Assembly (NCBI RefSeq): GCF_900580865.1 | Contig: NZ_UTBZ01000014.1 | Location: 62,001 to 126,000 of the forward strand | From: Pseudomonas viridiflava | Lineage (GTDB): Bacteria > Pseudomonadota > Gammaproteobacteria > Pseudomonadales > Pseudomonadaceae | Direction of reading: 5' to 3' | DNA: 64,000 nt | In this document: piece by piece, positions 38,827 to 47,656 of the stretch | How the letters are laid out: every line of letters begins with the position of its first letter | Position numbering within the stretch: the first letter of the stretch is position 1 | Notes under the pieces: model-generated | What the model saw: only the letters and a program-made list of their open reading frames with translations | Told to the model about the DNA's origin: nothing | The model's database searches: none | Made by a program: the position numbers and the translations under genes

Positions 38827-40173
38827 ATGAGCCAACCGTGGAGCCCTGACAGCTGGCGCGCCCTGCCGATCCAGCAACAACCGCAATACCCCGACGCCGC
38901 GCACCTGCGCCAGGTCGAGCAAACCCTGGCCAGTTATCCGCCGCTGGTGTTTGCCGGTGAGGCGCGCGAATTGCGCCGGCAGTTTGCCGAAGTCACCCAG
39001 GGCCGGGCGTTCCTGCTGCAAGGTGGCGATTGCGCGGAAAGCTTCGCTGAATTCTCCGCGGCAAAAATTCGCGATACTTTTAAAGTGTTGCTGCAAATGG
39101 CGATCGTCATGACCTTCGCCGCCGGTTGCCCGGTGGTCAAGGTCGGGCGCATGGCCGGTCAGTTCGCCAAACCGCGTTCGGCCAACGACGAGACCATCAA
39201 CGGCGTGACGCTGCCGGCCTACCGTGGCGACATCGTTAACGGCATCGGTTTCGACGAAAAAAGCCGCGTGCCGGATCCGGAACGCCTGCTGCAGTCCTAC
39301 CACCAGTCCACCGCGACGCTGAACCTGCTGCGCGCGTTTGCTCAGGGCGGTTTTGCCGACCTGCATCAGGTGCACAAGTGGAACCTCGATTTCATCGCCA
39401 ACTCGGCGCTGGCCGAGAAGTACAGCCACTTGGCCGACCGCATCGATGAAACCCTGGCGTTCATGCGCGCCTGCGGCATGGACAGCTCGCCGCAACTGCG
39501 CGAAACCAGTTTCTTCACCGCCCACGAAGCGTTGCTGCTGAATTACGAAGAAGCCTTCGTGCGTCGCGACAGCCTGACCAACGATTACTACGATTGCTCG
39601 GCGCACATGCTGTGGATCGGCGACCGCACCCGTCAGCTCGACGGCGCGCACGTCGAATTCCTCCGTGGCGTGAATAATCCGATCGGCGTGAAAGTCGGCC
39701 CAAGCATGGACCCCGACGATCTGATCCGCCTGATCGACGTGCTCAACCCGGACAACGATCCGGGGCGTCTGAACCTGATTGCGCGGATGGGCGCCAACAA
39801 GGTCGGCGATCACCTGCCAGCGCTGATCCGCGCGGTGCAGCGTGAAGGCAAGCAAGTGCTGTGGAGTTCCGACCCGATGCACGGCAACACCATCAAGGCC
39901 AGCAGCGGCTACAAGACCCGCGACTTTGCGCAAATCCTCGGTGAGGTTAAACAGTTCTTCCAGGTGCACGAAGCGGAAGGCAGTTATGCCGGCGGTATTC
40001 ACATCGAGATGACCGGGCAGAATGTCACCGAGTGCATCGGTGGCGCGCGGCCGATTACTGAAGATGGCTTGTCGGATCGCTATCACACGCACTGTGATCC
40101 GCGGATGAATGCTGATCAGTCGCTGGAGTTGGCGTTCCTCATAGCCGAAACGCTGAAACAAGTCCGCCGCTAG
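38827..40173 (+). CDS. Class II DAHP synthase (3-deoxy-7-phosphoheptulonate synthase)
   Basis: 448 residues, plant-like class II type. Motifs: [50 protein letters not shown] and [18 protein letters not shown]. It joins PEP and erythrose-4-phosphate, the first step of the shikimate pathway. Class II enzymes often serve aromatic secondary metabolism (for example PhzC) but no such genes are adjacent. A class I enzyme is encoded at 54.4 kb. ATG 38827 is preceded by an in-frame GTG. Confidence 0.93.
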   Translation: MSQPWSPDSWRALPIQQQPQYPDAAHLRQVEQTLASYPPLVFAGEARELRRQFAEVTQGRAFLLQGGDCAESFAEFSAAKIRDTFKVLLQMAIVMTFAAGCPVVKVGRMAGQFAKPRSANDETINGVTLPAYRGDIVNGIGFDEKSRVPDPERLLQSYHQSTATLNLLRAFAQGGFADLHQVHKWNLDFIANSALAEKYSHLADRIDETLAFMRACGMDSSPQLRETSFFTAHEALLLNYEEAFVRRDSLTNDYYDCSAHMLWIGDRTRQLDGAHVEFLRGVNNPIGVKVGPSMDPDDLIRLIDVLNPDNDPGRLNLIARMGANKVGDHLPALIRAVQREGKQVLWSSDPMHGNTIKASSGYKTRDFAQILGEVKQFFQVHEAEGSYAGGIHIEMTGQNVTECIGGARPITEDGLSDRYHTHCDPRMNADQSLELAFLIAETLKQVRR

Positions 40174-40186
40174 ACCGAGTTGCCAC

Positions 40187-40268
40187 CTTCGCGAGCAAGC
40201 TCGCTCCCACACTGGACCTGTGTCGTACACACAACCCATGTGGGAACGAGCTTGCTCGCGAAGAGGCC
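40187..40268. repeat. REP pair (AAGCTCGC variant)
   Basis: Arms CCTTCGCGAGCAAGCTCGCT... and complementary ...ACGAGCTTGCTCGCGAAGAGG. The core carries AAGCTC in place of AGGCTC in both arms, a compensatory change that keeps the pairing. It lies between convergent genes. Confidence 0.88.
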
Positions 40269-40271
40269 GGC

Positions 40272-41498
40272 TCAGACACCGCCAATCTCTGCCAATGCCA
40301 CCCGCAACCGCGCCGCACTCTCGCGCTGACAATTCAATTGCAGCCGCGCAAGCCCCAGCCAATCTGCCATCTGCCGCAAATTCACGGCCAGCGCCAACAT
40401 CCCTTCTTCATCCAGCCCCGGCTCTTCCTCGTGCACCGCATGCACCGCCAACTGCCCGGACGCCCGCTCGGCACGCAGATCAACCCGCGCGGCAATTCGC
40501 TCGTTGTGCAAGAACGGCAACACGTAATAGCCGTAAACCCGTTTGTCCTGCGGCGTATAAATCTCCAACCGATAACGGAAATCGAACAAACGCTCGGTGC
40601 GGCTGCGCTCCCAGATCAACGAATCAAACGGCGACAGCAGCGCACTGGCCAAGACCTTGCGCGGGACTTTTGGCTCCGGCAAGCAATAGGCGATTTGCCG
40701 CCAACCGGCGACCTCGCACAGCTGCAGTTGCCCGGCCTCGACCAGTTCCGCCAGACGTGGACGCGCATCCGCCGGGTTCAGCCGAAAGTAATCACGAAGG
40801 TCTTTTTCAGTACCGACACCCAAGGCCTGTACCGCGTGCAACAGCAACCCACGTTGCGCCTCGGCTTCGTCTGGCAACGCCTGCTGCAGAATTGAAGAAG
40901 GAATCACCCGCTCCGGCAAATCATACAAACGCTCAAAACCACGTCGCCCCGCTACCGTCACTTCACCGGCGGCAAACAACCATTCCAGCGCATGCTTTTC
41001 CGCGCTCCAGTCCCACCACGGCCCGGCCTTGTCTTCGCGGGTAGACAGACTGCCGGCGCCCAACGCGCCCTGCTCTGCAACCGAATTCAATACCCGACGA
41101 ACCACGTCCTGCTGCTCGCGACCGAATCTGGCCAGTTGCTGATAAATATCCTCGCCGCGTTTGGCCCGCTGCATGCGCCAGTGCATCAGCGGGTACATCG
41201 ACAGCGGCAGCAATGACGCTTCATGTCCCCAGTATTCAAAAAGCGTACGACTTCGCCCCGAGCTCCAGGCAGCCTGGTCGAGCAAGTCAGAGGAATAAGA
41301 ACCGAGACGGGAAAACAGCGGCAGGTAGTGCGAGCGCACCACGGCATTGACGGAGTCGATTTGCAGCAGGCCCAGCCGCTCGATCAGCCGGTTGACGTGA
41401 GCGGCTTTGACAGTCGGCGGCTGGCGCCCGTTGAACCCTTGGGCAGCCAGCGCCAGTCGTCGCGCCTGTTTGAGGGAAAAGGCCAGAGTCGCGGGCAT
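40272..41498 (-). CDS. Winged-helix DNA glycosylase of the AlkX/YcaQ (HTH_42) family
   Basis: 408 residues, matching E. coli YcaQ/AlkX (about 410). N-terminal LKQARRLALAAQGF, then LGLLQIDSVNAVVRSHYL, which holds the Gln-x-Asp pair used by YcaQ-type enzymes, and FEYWGHEASLLP. Family enzymes unhook interstrand crosslinks made by nitrogen mustards and similar agents. ATG 41498 has AAGGAG 6 nt upstream. It precedes no repair operon. Confidence 0.88.
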   Translation of the reverse strand: MPATLAFSLKQARRLALAAQGFNGRQPPTVKAAHVNRLIERLGLLQIDSVNAVVRSHYLPLFSRLGSYSSDLLDQAAWSSGRSRTLFEYWGHEASLLPLSMYPLMHWRMQRAKRGEDIYQQLARFGREQQDVVRRVLNSVAEQGALGAGSLSTREDKAGPWWDWSAEKHALEWLFAAGEVTVAGRRGFERLYDLPERVIPSSILQQALPDEAEAQRGLLLHAVQALGVGTEKDLRDYFRLNPADARPRLAELVEAGQLQLCEVAGWRQIAYCLPEPKVPRKVLASALLSPFDSLIWERSRTERLFDFRYRLEIYTPQDKRVYGYYVLPFLHNERIAARVDLRAERASGQLAVHAVHEEEPGLDEEGMLALAVNLRQMADWLGLARLQLNCQRESAARLRVALAEIGGV

Positions 41499-41562
41499 GA
41501 GCATCTCCTTGTCTGCTCGCAACCTACCTCACGGGAAGCGGGTTTGTGTAGCACTGCGCTCT

Positions 41563-41778
41563 TCATTTATGCATCGGGTCATCCCAGAACGGCCGCACGG
41601 CTTCGTGTTCAACGTCGGCACGACTGACCCCGATGTCCTTCAACGCTTCGTCGCTCAGACTGGCGAGCAACTCGCGTTCACGGTGCAGTTCGTACCAGCG
41701 GCTAAACTTGTGCAGCAGGTCGGAAACGAGATGGACCGAAAACTTTTCATCGCTTACATAGACTTTTTGACCTTTCAT
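41563..41778 (-). CDS. DUF1127 small protein
   Basis: 71 residues, with the DUF1127 core ELHRERELLASLSDEALKDIGVSRADVEHEAVRPFW. An AGGAGG lies about 8 nt before ATG 41778. DUF1127 proteins are small, Arg-rich and involved in phosphate, carbon or RNA-related regulation in some alphaproteobacteria; here no function can be given. It is divergent from the LysR gene. Confidence 0.9.
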   Translation of the reverse strand: MKGQKVYVSDEKFSVHLVSDLLHKFSRWYELHRERELLASLSDEALKDIGVSRADVEHEAVRPFWDDPMHK

Positions 41779-41875
41779 CGCATCGCCCTCCTTGTGGGAT
41801 AGCTCCAGTCTCTTCTCCGCGCTACGATCAATCCAACGAATGTTTCTGATGGCATGCATCACGGAGATTCATCAA

Positions 41876-42730
41876 TTGTCGGCCTACCCCAGTATCGATA
41901 CCGATGTCCTGCGCACCTTTGTCGCGATTGCCGATCAGGGCGGTTTCACCCGCGCCGGCGAAATGGTCAACCGCACGCAATCGGCGGTGAGCATGCAAAT
42001 GAAGCGTCTGGAAGAGGACGTGTTGCAGCGGCAGTTGTTCGAGCGTGACGGCCGTCAGGTGCGCCTGACCGCGGAAGGCCAGGTGTTGCTCGGTTACGCG
42101 CGGCGCATCCTCAAGTTGCACAGTGAAGTGTTCAACACCTTGCGCGAGCCACACATGGTCGGCACGGTGCGCATCGGCACGCCGGATGATTACGTGATGC
42201 GTTTTCTGCCGGGGATTCTGTCGCGGTTTGCGCAGTTCTATCCGTTGATCCAGATCGAAGTGCACTGCGAATCGACCAGGCAGCTGCTGCAACGCACTGA
42301 TCTGGACCTGTCGATCGTTACCCGCGAACCGGGCAACGAGATCGGCCAGTTGCTGCGCAAGGAGCGTTTCGTCTGGGCCGAGGCGCAGAATTTCAGTGCC
42401 CACGAACAGACGCCGCTGCCTTTGGCAATGTTCAACAGTGATTGTTTCTGCCGTTTATGGGCGTGCAATGCGCTGGATGCGATGGGCCGCGAATACCGCA
42501 TCGCCTACAACAGCACCAGCCTTTCGGCGTTGATGGCGGTGGTGAGCGCGGGTCTGGCGATCACCGCGCAACTGGAAAGCCTGATCACCCCGGACATGCG
42601 CATTCTCGGTGCCGCGGAAGATCTGCCCTTGTTGCCCGAGGCCAGCATCATGCTGATCCGCAACCTGAATAATCCGTCGCCGATCACCGAGTGCCTGGCC
42701 GAGCACATCGTCGAAGGTTTTAAACCTTAA
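41876..42730 (+). CDS. LysR-family transcriptional regulator
   Basis: 284 residues from TTG 41876 (ACGGAG upstream). N-terminal HTH: LRTFVAIADQGGFTRAGEMVNRTQSAVSMQMKRLEE, then an effector domain (about 95-284, GTVRIGTPDDYVMRFLPGILSRF). The frame is open to 41792 with ATG at 41840 and 41849, so the start is not certain. Its 3' end overlaps the convergent TauE gene by 11 bases. Target and ligand unknown. Confidence 0.88.
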   Translation: MSAYPSIDTDVLRTFVAIADQGGFTRAGEMVNRTQSAVSMQMKRLEEDVLQRQLFERDGRQVRLTAEGQVLLGYARRILKLHSEVFNTLREPHMVGTVRIGTPDDYVMRFLPGILSRFAQFYPLIQIEVHCESTRQLLQRTDLDLSIVTREPGNEIGQLLRKERFVWAEAQNFSAHEQTPLPLAMFNSDCFCRLWACNALDAMGREYRIAYNSTSLSALMAVVSAGLAITAQLESLITPDMRILGAAEDLPLLPEASIMLIRNLNNPSPITECLAEHIVEGFKP

Positions 42731-43466
42731 ACGCGAGCATCACCGCACACAGCACCAGAAAACCGCAGAACAGCCCGCGCAGGAGTTTTTCCGGCATGGC
42801 GTGGGCGACTTTCACCCCCCAACTGATGCTGGCCAGACCACCGATGGCCAACGGCAGGCCAATCATCCAGTCCACTTCGTGGTGCACCGCGTAGGTCACC
42901 AGTGTCACGCCGGTGCTCGGCAAGGCCAGCGCCAGCGACAAGCCCTGCGCGACCACTTGCGTGGTGCCGAACAGGCTGGTCAACACCGGCGTCGCGACCA
43001 CCGCACCGCCGACACCGAACAAACCGCCCATGGTCCCGGACGCAGCCCCGAGCACACCGAGCCATGGCCATGAATAACGCATTTCGGAAGTCGCAGCGGG
43101 TGGTTTGCCGAACATCTTCAGCAGGTTGTACGCGGAGAGCACCACGAGGAAAGCGACAAAGCCAACCCGCATGGTTTGCGCATCGATGCCCACCGCCCAG
43201 ATCGAACCGAGCCACGCAAAGCAGAAGCCCATCACCGCCAAAGGCAGCGCGTGCCGCAGTTCGATGCGATTGCGCTGGTGATACCGCCACAGCGCCAGCA
43301 TCACATTCGGTACGACCATTACCAGCGCGGTGCCTTGGGCAATCTGCTGATCGAGACCAAACCACACGCCAAGCAGCGGAATGGCGATCAAACCGCCGCC
43401 GATGCCGAAAATGCCGCCGAGTGTGCCGAGAGCAGCGCCGAACAGCAGGTACAACAAAAACTCCAT
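42720..43466 (-). CDS. TauE/SafE-family membrane permease
   Basis: 248 residues with about 8 membrane helices in two repeats, each holding a glycine-rich signature: GTLGGIFGIGGGLIAIPLL and GTMGGLFGVGGAVVATPVL. The family moves sulfite, sulfonates or related organosulfur anions. The divergent LysR gene 114 bases away (43581) is the likely regulator. ATG 43466 is preceded by an in-frame GTG. Confidence 0.9.
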   Translation of the reverse strand: MEFLLYLLFGAALGTLGGIFGIGGGLIAIPLLGVWFGLDQQIAQGTALVMVVPNVMLALWRYHQRNRIELRHALPLAVMGFCFAWLGSIWAVGIDAQTMRVGFVAFLVVLSAYNLLKMFGKPPAATSEMRYSWPWLGVLGAASGTMGGLFGVGGAVVATPVLTSLFGTTQVVAQGLSLALALPSTGVTLVTYAVHHEVDWMIGLPLAIGGLASISWGVKVAHAMPEKLLRGLFCGFLVLCAVMLAFKV

Positions 43467-43580
43467 CACAGCTGAATTCCTCTTACGTCAGGCGATTCAT
43501 CCTACGCAGTCGTGGCTGGCGGGGAAACGCACAGCAACGCACAATGGCTATGCCAATTTCGCACAAGCGTGAAGCTGACC

Positions 43581-44537
43581 ATGAATCCCAATCAATTGAC
43601 CGATCAACTCGGACTGTTTCTCGATGTGCTGGAGAGTGGCAGTTTTTCCGCTGCTTCGCGCCGCCATCCACTGACCCCCTCGGCCGTCGCCCGACGGATC
43701 GACAACCTCGAAAGCGCTCTCGGCAGTCAGTTGTTTGTCCGCAGTACGCATGCCGTGCGCGCAACGCCGGCGGGCCTGGCGTTTGCCGAGCGGGCGCGGC
43801 GAATTGTTGCCGAGTTGCAACTGGCCCGCGCTGAGGCGGTGTCTTTGAGCAGTGCGCCGGAAGGTTTGATCCGCATCGACGCCCCGGCGGCTTTCGGGCG
43901 CCGGCATCTGGCACCGGTGATCGCCGACTTCCTCGTTTTGTACCCGGGACTGGATGTGCAACTGCACCTGATCGACAGCTTCGTCGACATGAGCGGCGCG
44001 AATCTGGGCAAAGTCGACCTGGTGCTACGTGCCGGGCAAATGGCTGATACCCGCCTGGTGGCGACACCATTGGCGAGCATGGTGCGCATTGCCTGCGCCA
44101 GTCCCGACTATCTCAAACGCCGAGGCGTGCCCGTCAATCCAGCCCAACTGAGCGAGCATGATGGCCTGGATTGGGACGGCCTCGCTCCGCCCTTCGCCTG
44201 GCGGTTCGAACAGGACGGCCAGATGCAATTGCACCGCCCGGCGCGGATCCGCATGAGCGCCAACAACGCCGAGGCGCTGGTGTGTGGCGCCCTCGCCGGG
44301 CTGGGCATCGCGCATTTGCCGACGTGGCTGGCCAGCGAGTACCTGTTACGCGGCGAGTTGCTGCCGCTGTTCTGCGAAAAAGGCCTGCCGAAACCGGAGT
44401 CCACCGGTATCTACGCGCTGCGCATGGAGCAACAGACCAACTCGCGCAGCCGCTTGTTGCTTGAATATCTCAAAACCCGTTTCAGTCCGGTGCCACCTTG
44501 GGATCTGGCATTACAACGCGATCTGGGCAGACATTGA
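43581..44537 (+). CDS. LysR-family transcriptional regulator
   Basis: 318 residues. HTH in LGLFLDVLESGSFSAASRRHPLTPSAVARRIDNLE; effector domain (about 90-318, GLIRIDAPAAFGRRHLAPVIADF) of the CrgA-like subgroup. The first codons follow a weak ribosome site (GTGAAGCTGACC). Divergent from the TauE-family gene, which is the most probable target. Confidence 0.88.
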   Translation: MNPNQLTDQLGLFLDVLESGSFSAASRRHPLTPSAVARRIDNLESALGSQLFVRSTHAVRATPAGLAFAERARRIVAELQLARAEAVSLSSAPEGLIRIDAPAAFGRRHLAPVIADFLVLYPGLDVQLHLIDSFVDMSGANLGKVDLVLRAGQMADTRLVATPLASMVRIACASPDYLKRRGVPVNPAQLSEHDGLDWDGLAPPFAWRFEQDGQMQLHRPARIRMSANNAEALVCGALAGLGIAHLPTWLASEYLLRGELLPLFCEKGLPKPESTGIYALRMEQQTNSRSRLLLEYLKTRFSPVPPWDLALQRDLGRH

Positions 44538-44547
44538 ACCCTGAGAA

Positions 44548-44584
44548 TTATCTGGCGCATTAAAGATTCGAGCGCTAGATTCAT
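44548..44584. promoter_or_regulatory. Putative OhrR-binding element, copy 1 (ohrR promoter)
   Basis: 37 bases reading TTATCTGGCGCATTAAAGATTCG... match 31 of 37 positions of the element at 45292-45328 in front of ohr. It begins 26 bases before the ATG at 44610. Shared only by the promoters of a regulator and its known target, it is a candidate autoregulatory operator. Comparison done by eye. Confidence 0.6.
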
Positions 44585-44609
44585 GACCATCACCGAACAA
44601 GGCTTTGAC

Positions 44610-45065
44610 ATGACTTCCGAACGCGACACCTGCGACGACCTGCTGCTGGACAACCAGGCCTGCTTCGCTCTGCATTCCACTTCGCTGATGATGACCAAGG
44701 TCTACAAACCTCTGCTGCAAGCCTTGAACCTGACCTATCCGCAGTATCTGGCGATGATGGTGTTGTGGGAGAAGGATGGCTTGACCGTCGGAGAAATCAG
44801 CACGCGTCTACTGACCGATCCCGGCTCGCTGACCCCGCTGCTCAAACGACTGGAAGGTGAAGGCTTGCTAAGCCGGACGCGCAGTCGTGAGGATGAGCGG
44901 GTGGTGATTGTTGAACTGACCGAACAAGGCCGTGCGCTGCGCGACAAGGCACAGACCATTCCGCAATGCATTCTCGGCGCCAGCGGCTTCACCCTGGAAC
45001 GTCTGCAGAAGCTGCAAGCAGAGTTGCAGGCGCTACGCGGTCACTTGCAAGAAAGCCTGATCTGA
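44610..45065 (+). CDS. ohrR: Organic hydroperoxide resistance regulator OhrR
   Basis: 151 residues, MarR fold. LLLDNQACFALHSTSLMMTKVYKPLL carries the peroxide-sensing Cys18; [29 protein letters not shown] and SREDERVVIVELT follow the family. Oxidation of Cys18 by organic peroxide releases DNA and induces ohr. An ATG nine codons upstream (44583) lies inside the putative operator, so ATG 44610 is preferred. ohr lies 325 bases downstream behind a REP pair. Confidence 0.93.
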   Translation: MTSERDTCDDLLLDNQACFALHSTSLMMTKVYKPLLQALNLTYPQYLAMMVLWEKDGLTVGEISTRLLTDPGSLTPLLKRLEGEGLLSRTRSREDERVVIVELTEQGRALRDKAQTIPQCILGASGFTLERLQKLQAELQALRGHLQESLI

Positions 45066-45080
45066 CCTCCACACAGTCCC

Positions 45081-45170
45081 TGTGGGAGCGAGCCTGCTCG
45101 CGAATGCGATCTGTCAGCCAACGAATTTGTTGAGTGAACCCTCTATTCGCGAGCAGGCTCGCTCCCACAT
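45081..45170. repeat. REP pair
   Basis: Arms TGTGGGAGCGAGCCTGCTCGCGAAT and ATTCGCGAGCAGGCTCGCTCCCACA, perfectly complementary, with a 40-base spacer, right after the ohrR stop. Confidence 0.93.
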
Positions 45171-45291
45171 TGATTTCATCGACAGCAAAATATTTTCACC
45201 ACCTGATCTACCGCGCAATCCCCTCTAACTCAAGCCTTACAGCCACCCTCTCATACCCGCCCCTTGGTGGAAGTGCAGCTTTTTCAAAAAT

Positions 45292-45328
45292 TTATCTTGC
45301 GCACTAAATATTCGCGCGATACATTCAT
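45292..45328. promoter_or_regulatory. Putative OhrR-binding element, copy 2 (ohr promoter)
   Basis: 37 bases TTATCTTGCGCACTAAATATTCG..., near copy of the ohrR-proximal element, ending 62 bases before the ohr ATG. A further pair of TTAGCGC repeats lies just downstream (45340-45361), which could be a second half-site array. Likely where OhrR represses ohr. Confidence 0.62.
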
Positions 45329-45390
45329 CTCGCACTTACTTAGCGCGCAAACAATTAGCGCACATAAACACACCCAATGAGGCTCACACC

Positions 45391-45810
45391 ATGCAAACTC
45401 TCTACACCGCAATCGCAACCTCCACTGGCGGCCGTGATGGTCGTGCGATCTCCAGCGACAACATCCTCGACGTCAAACTCGCCACCCCGAAAGAACTCGG
45501 CGGTGCTGGCGGCGCGGCGACCAACCCTGAGCAACTGTTCGCTGCCGGCTACTCGGCCTGCTTCATCGGCGCCCTGAAATTCGTCGCCAGCCAGACCAAA
45601 CGCAAAATCCCTGACGACGCCTCGATCACCGCCCACGTCGGTATCGGTCAGATCCCTGGCGGCTTCGGTCTCGACATCGACCTGCACATCAGCCTGCCTG
45701 GCCTGGAACAAGCCGACGCACAAGCGCTGGTCGATGCGGCCCATCAGGTCTGCCCGTACTCCAACGCCACTCGTGGCAACGTCGATGTCCGTCTGCACGT
45801 TACCGTCTGA
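45391..45810 (+). CDS. ohr: Organic hydroperoxide resistance protein Ohr
   Basis: 139 residues of the OsmC/Ohr fold. Peroxidatic Cys57 in AAGYSACFIGAL and resolving Cys121 in HQVCPYSNATRGN, with the Arg in GGRDGRA and Glu in TNPEQLFAAGY. Ohr is a lipoamide-dependent thiol peroxidase that clears fatty-acid and other organic hydroperoxides. Paired with the OhrR regulator just upstream. Confidence 0.96.
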   Translation: MQTLYTAIATSTGGRDGRAISSDNILDVKLATPKELGGAGGAATNPEQLFAAGYSACFIGALKFVASQTKRKIPDDASITAHVGIGQIPGGFGLDIDLHISLPGLEQADAQALVDAAHQVCPYSNATRGNVDVRLHVTV

Positions 45811-45844
45811 TCACTGACGCCCCAGGCCCGAACAGGAAATGAAC

Positions 45845-46855
45845 ATGCACACTTTCAGCAAAGTCTTGACCGGCACCCTTCTCGCCCTGTCCATCCACAG
45901 TGCATTTGCCGGTGATGTCGAACACAACACCCAGGCATTTCTCGATGTGCTGAATGCCGGCACCGGCAAACCGATGGAACAGCTGACACCCAAAGATGCC
46001 CGCGCCGTGCTGGTCGGCGCACAGTCCGGGGTCAAGTTGACGCTGCCCAAAGCGGACGTCAGCGAGAAAACCATTCAGGTCGATGGCCAACCGTTGAGCC
46101 TGACCATCGTCCGGCCGGCCGGGGTCCAGGGCGAGCTGCCAGTGTTCATGTTCTTCCACGGTGGTGGCTGGGTGCTGGGCGATTTCCCGACGCACGAGCG
46201 GCTGGTGCGGGATCTGGTGGTCGGTTCGGGAGCGGCGGCGGTGTTCGTCAATTACACACCTTCACCGGAAGCGCATTACCCGGTGGCGATCAATCAGGCT
46301 TACGCCGCAACGAAGTGGGTCGCAGAGCACGGCAAAGAGATCAATGTCGACGGCAAGCGTCTGGCCGTGGCGGGCAACAGTGTCGGCGGCAACATGGCGG
46401 CTGTGGTTGCACTGATGGCCAAAGACAAAGGCACTCCGGCGATCAAATTCCAGGTGCTGCTGTGGCCAGTGACGGACGCCAATTTCGATACCGGTTCCTA
46501 CAACCAGTACGCCGAAGGACACTTCCTCACTCGCAACATGATGAAGTGGTTCTGGGACAACTACACCACCGACGCCAAGCAGCGAAACGAGATTTACGCC
46601 TCGCCGTTGCGGGCAACCACCGCGCAACTGAAGGGCCTGCCGCCCGCGCTGGTGCAGACCGCCGGCGCCGATGTGCTGCGTGATGAGGGTGAAGCTTACG
46701 CACGCAAACTCGACGAGGCTGGTGTAGCGGTAACGTCGGTGCGGTACAACGGCATGATTCACGATTACGGCTTGCTTAACGTGGTGAGCCAGGTGCCGGC
46801 GGTGCGTTCGGCGATGCTGCAGGCATCTGAAGAACTCAAGCAACACTTGAAGTAA
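45845..46855 (+). CDS. Exported alpha/beta hydrolase (HSL-type esterase)
   Basis: 336 residues. A signal peptide of about 22 residues ends near HSAFAGD. The oxyanion motif HGGGWVLG and nucleophile GNSVGGN identify the hormone-sensitive-lipase family; the catalytic Asp and His fall at GADVLRDEG and MIHDYG. Probably a periplasmic esterase of small acyl substrates. ATG 45845 has AGGAA 6 nt away; an ATG at 45839 sits too close. It begins 34 bases after ohr on the same strand, so it may be induced with ohr. Confidence 0.88.
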   Translation: MHTFSKVLTGTLLALSIHSAFAGDVEHNTQAFLDVLNAGTGKPMEQLTPKDARAVLVGAQSGVKLTLPKADVSEKTIQVDGQPLSLTIVRPAGVQGELPVFMFFHGGGWVLGDFPTHERLVRDLVVGSGAAAVFVNYTPSPEAHYPVAINQAYAATKWVAEHGKEINVDGKRLAVAGNSVGGNMAAVVALMAKDKGTPAIKFQVLLWPVTDANFDTGSYNQYAEGHFLTRNMMKWFWDNYTTDAKQRNEIYASPLRATTAQLKGLPPALVQTAGADVLRDEGEAYARKLDEAGVAVTSVRYNGMIHDYGLLNVVSQVPAVRSAMLQASEELKQHLK

Positions 46856-46867
46856 CCACAATCCCAT

Positions 46868-46956
46868 TGTGGGAGCGAGCCTGCTCGCGTAAGCGGTGTG
46901 TCATCCGGTGATGTGCTGGCTGACAGAATGCATTCGCGAGCAGGCTCGCTCCCACA
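46868..46956. repeat. REP pair
   Basis: Arms TGTGGGAGCGAGCCTGCTCGCG and CGCGAGCAGGCTCGCTCCCACA with a spacer of about 45 bases, between the convergent hydrolase gene and efp. Confidence 0.92.
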
Positions 46957-46987
46957 GGGGTAGGTGTGAAGCTCAAAACGCAGGCAC

Positions 46988-47018
46988 AAAAAAGCCCGAC
47001 TCAATGGTCGGGCTTTTT
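46988..47018. terminator. Intrinsic terminator between the hydrolase and efp
   Basis: Stem AAGCCCGAC/GTCGGGCTT with loop TCAATG, six A before and five T after; usable in both directions. Confidence 0.88.
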
Positions 47019-47038
47019 CTTTCCGCAAAAACCGATGC

Positions 47039-47608
47039 TTATTTAGCACGGCCTTTGTAGGAACCGCCTTCGCGGGTGTCGATTTCGATCTTGTCACCGA
47101 TTTCGATGAAGTCAGCAACCTGCAGCTCGGTACCGTTAGCCAGCTTGGCTGGCTTCATGACTTTGCCGGAAGTGTCGCCGCGAGCCGAACCTTCGGTGTA
47201 GTCAACTACGCGCACGATGGTGGTCGGCAGCTCTACGGAAACCAGACGCTCTTCGAAGAAGATCGCTTCGCAAACATCGGTCATGCCTTCTTCAACGAAA
47301 GGCAGAACAGCTTCGATGTCTTCAGCGTTCAGCTCGTACATGGTGTAGTCGGTGGTGTCCATGAACGTGTAGGTGTCGCCGCTGATGAAGGACAGGGTCG
47401 CTTCTTTGCGGTCGAGGATTACGTCGTCCAGTTTGTCGTCAGCGCTGTAAACGATCTCGGTCTTGTAACCGGTCAGCAGGTTTTTCAGCTTGGTCTTCAT
47501 GATCGCGCTGTTACGGCCCGACTTGGTGAATTCAGCTTTCTGAACCAGCCAAGGATCGTTCTCGAGACGGATCACGGTACCGGGTTTCAGTTCTTTACCA
47601 GTTTTCAT
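47039..47608 (-). CDS. efp: Elongation factor P (EF-P)
   Basis: 189 residues. KOW-like N-terminus; the modification loop reads FTKSGRNSA, with Arg at 32 rather than Lys. EF-P rescues ribosomes stalled on proline runs. Arg32 is the residue rhamnosylated by EarP, which is encoded directly upstream, instead of the Lys beta-lysylation used in E. coli. Two OB domains follow (about 65-125 and 130-189). Confidence 0.96.
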   Translation of the reverse strand: MKTGKELKPGTVIRLENDPWLVQKAEFTKSGRNSAIMKTKLKNLLTGYKTEIVYSADDKLDDVILDRKEATLSFISGDTYTFMDTTDYTMYELNAEDIEAVLPFVEEGMTDVCEAIFFEERLVSVELPTTIVRVVDYTEGSARGDTSGKVMKPAKLANGTELQVADFIEIGDKIEIDTREGGSYKGRAK

Positions 47609-47656
47609 TGCGAATATCCGAATTTGGATGGGATTTACAAAAATCTAGGCCGCGTA

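Larger units (their letters stand above)
45066..45390. other. Intergenic region ohrR-ohr
   Basis: About 325 bases: a REP pair (45081-45170), about 120 bases with no clear content, then the ohr promoter with an OhrR-type element and a repeated TTAGCGC motif (45340 and 45355). There is no terminator signal apart from the REP. Confidence 0.6.
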
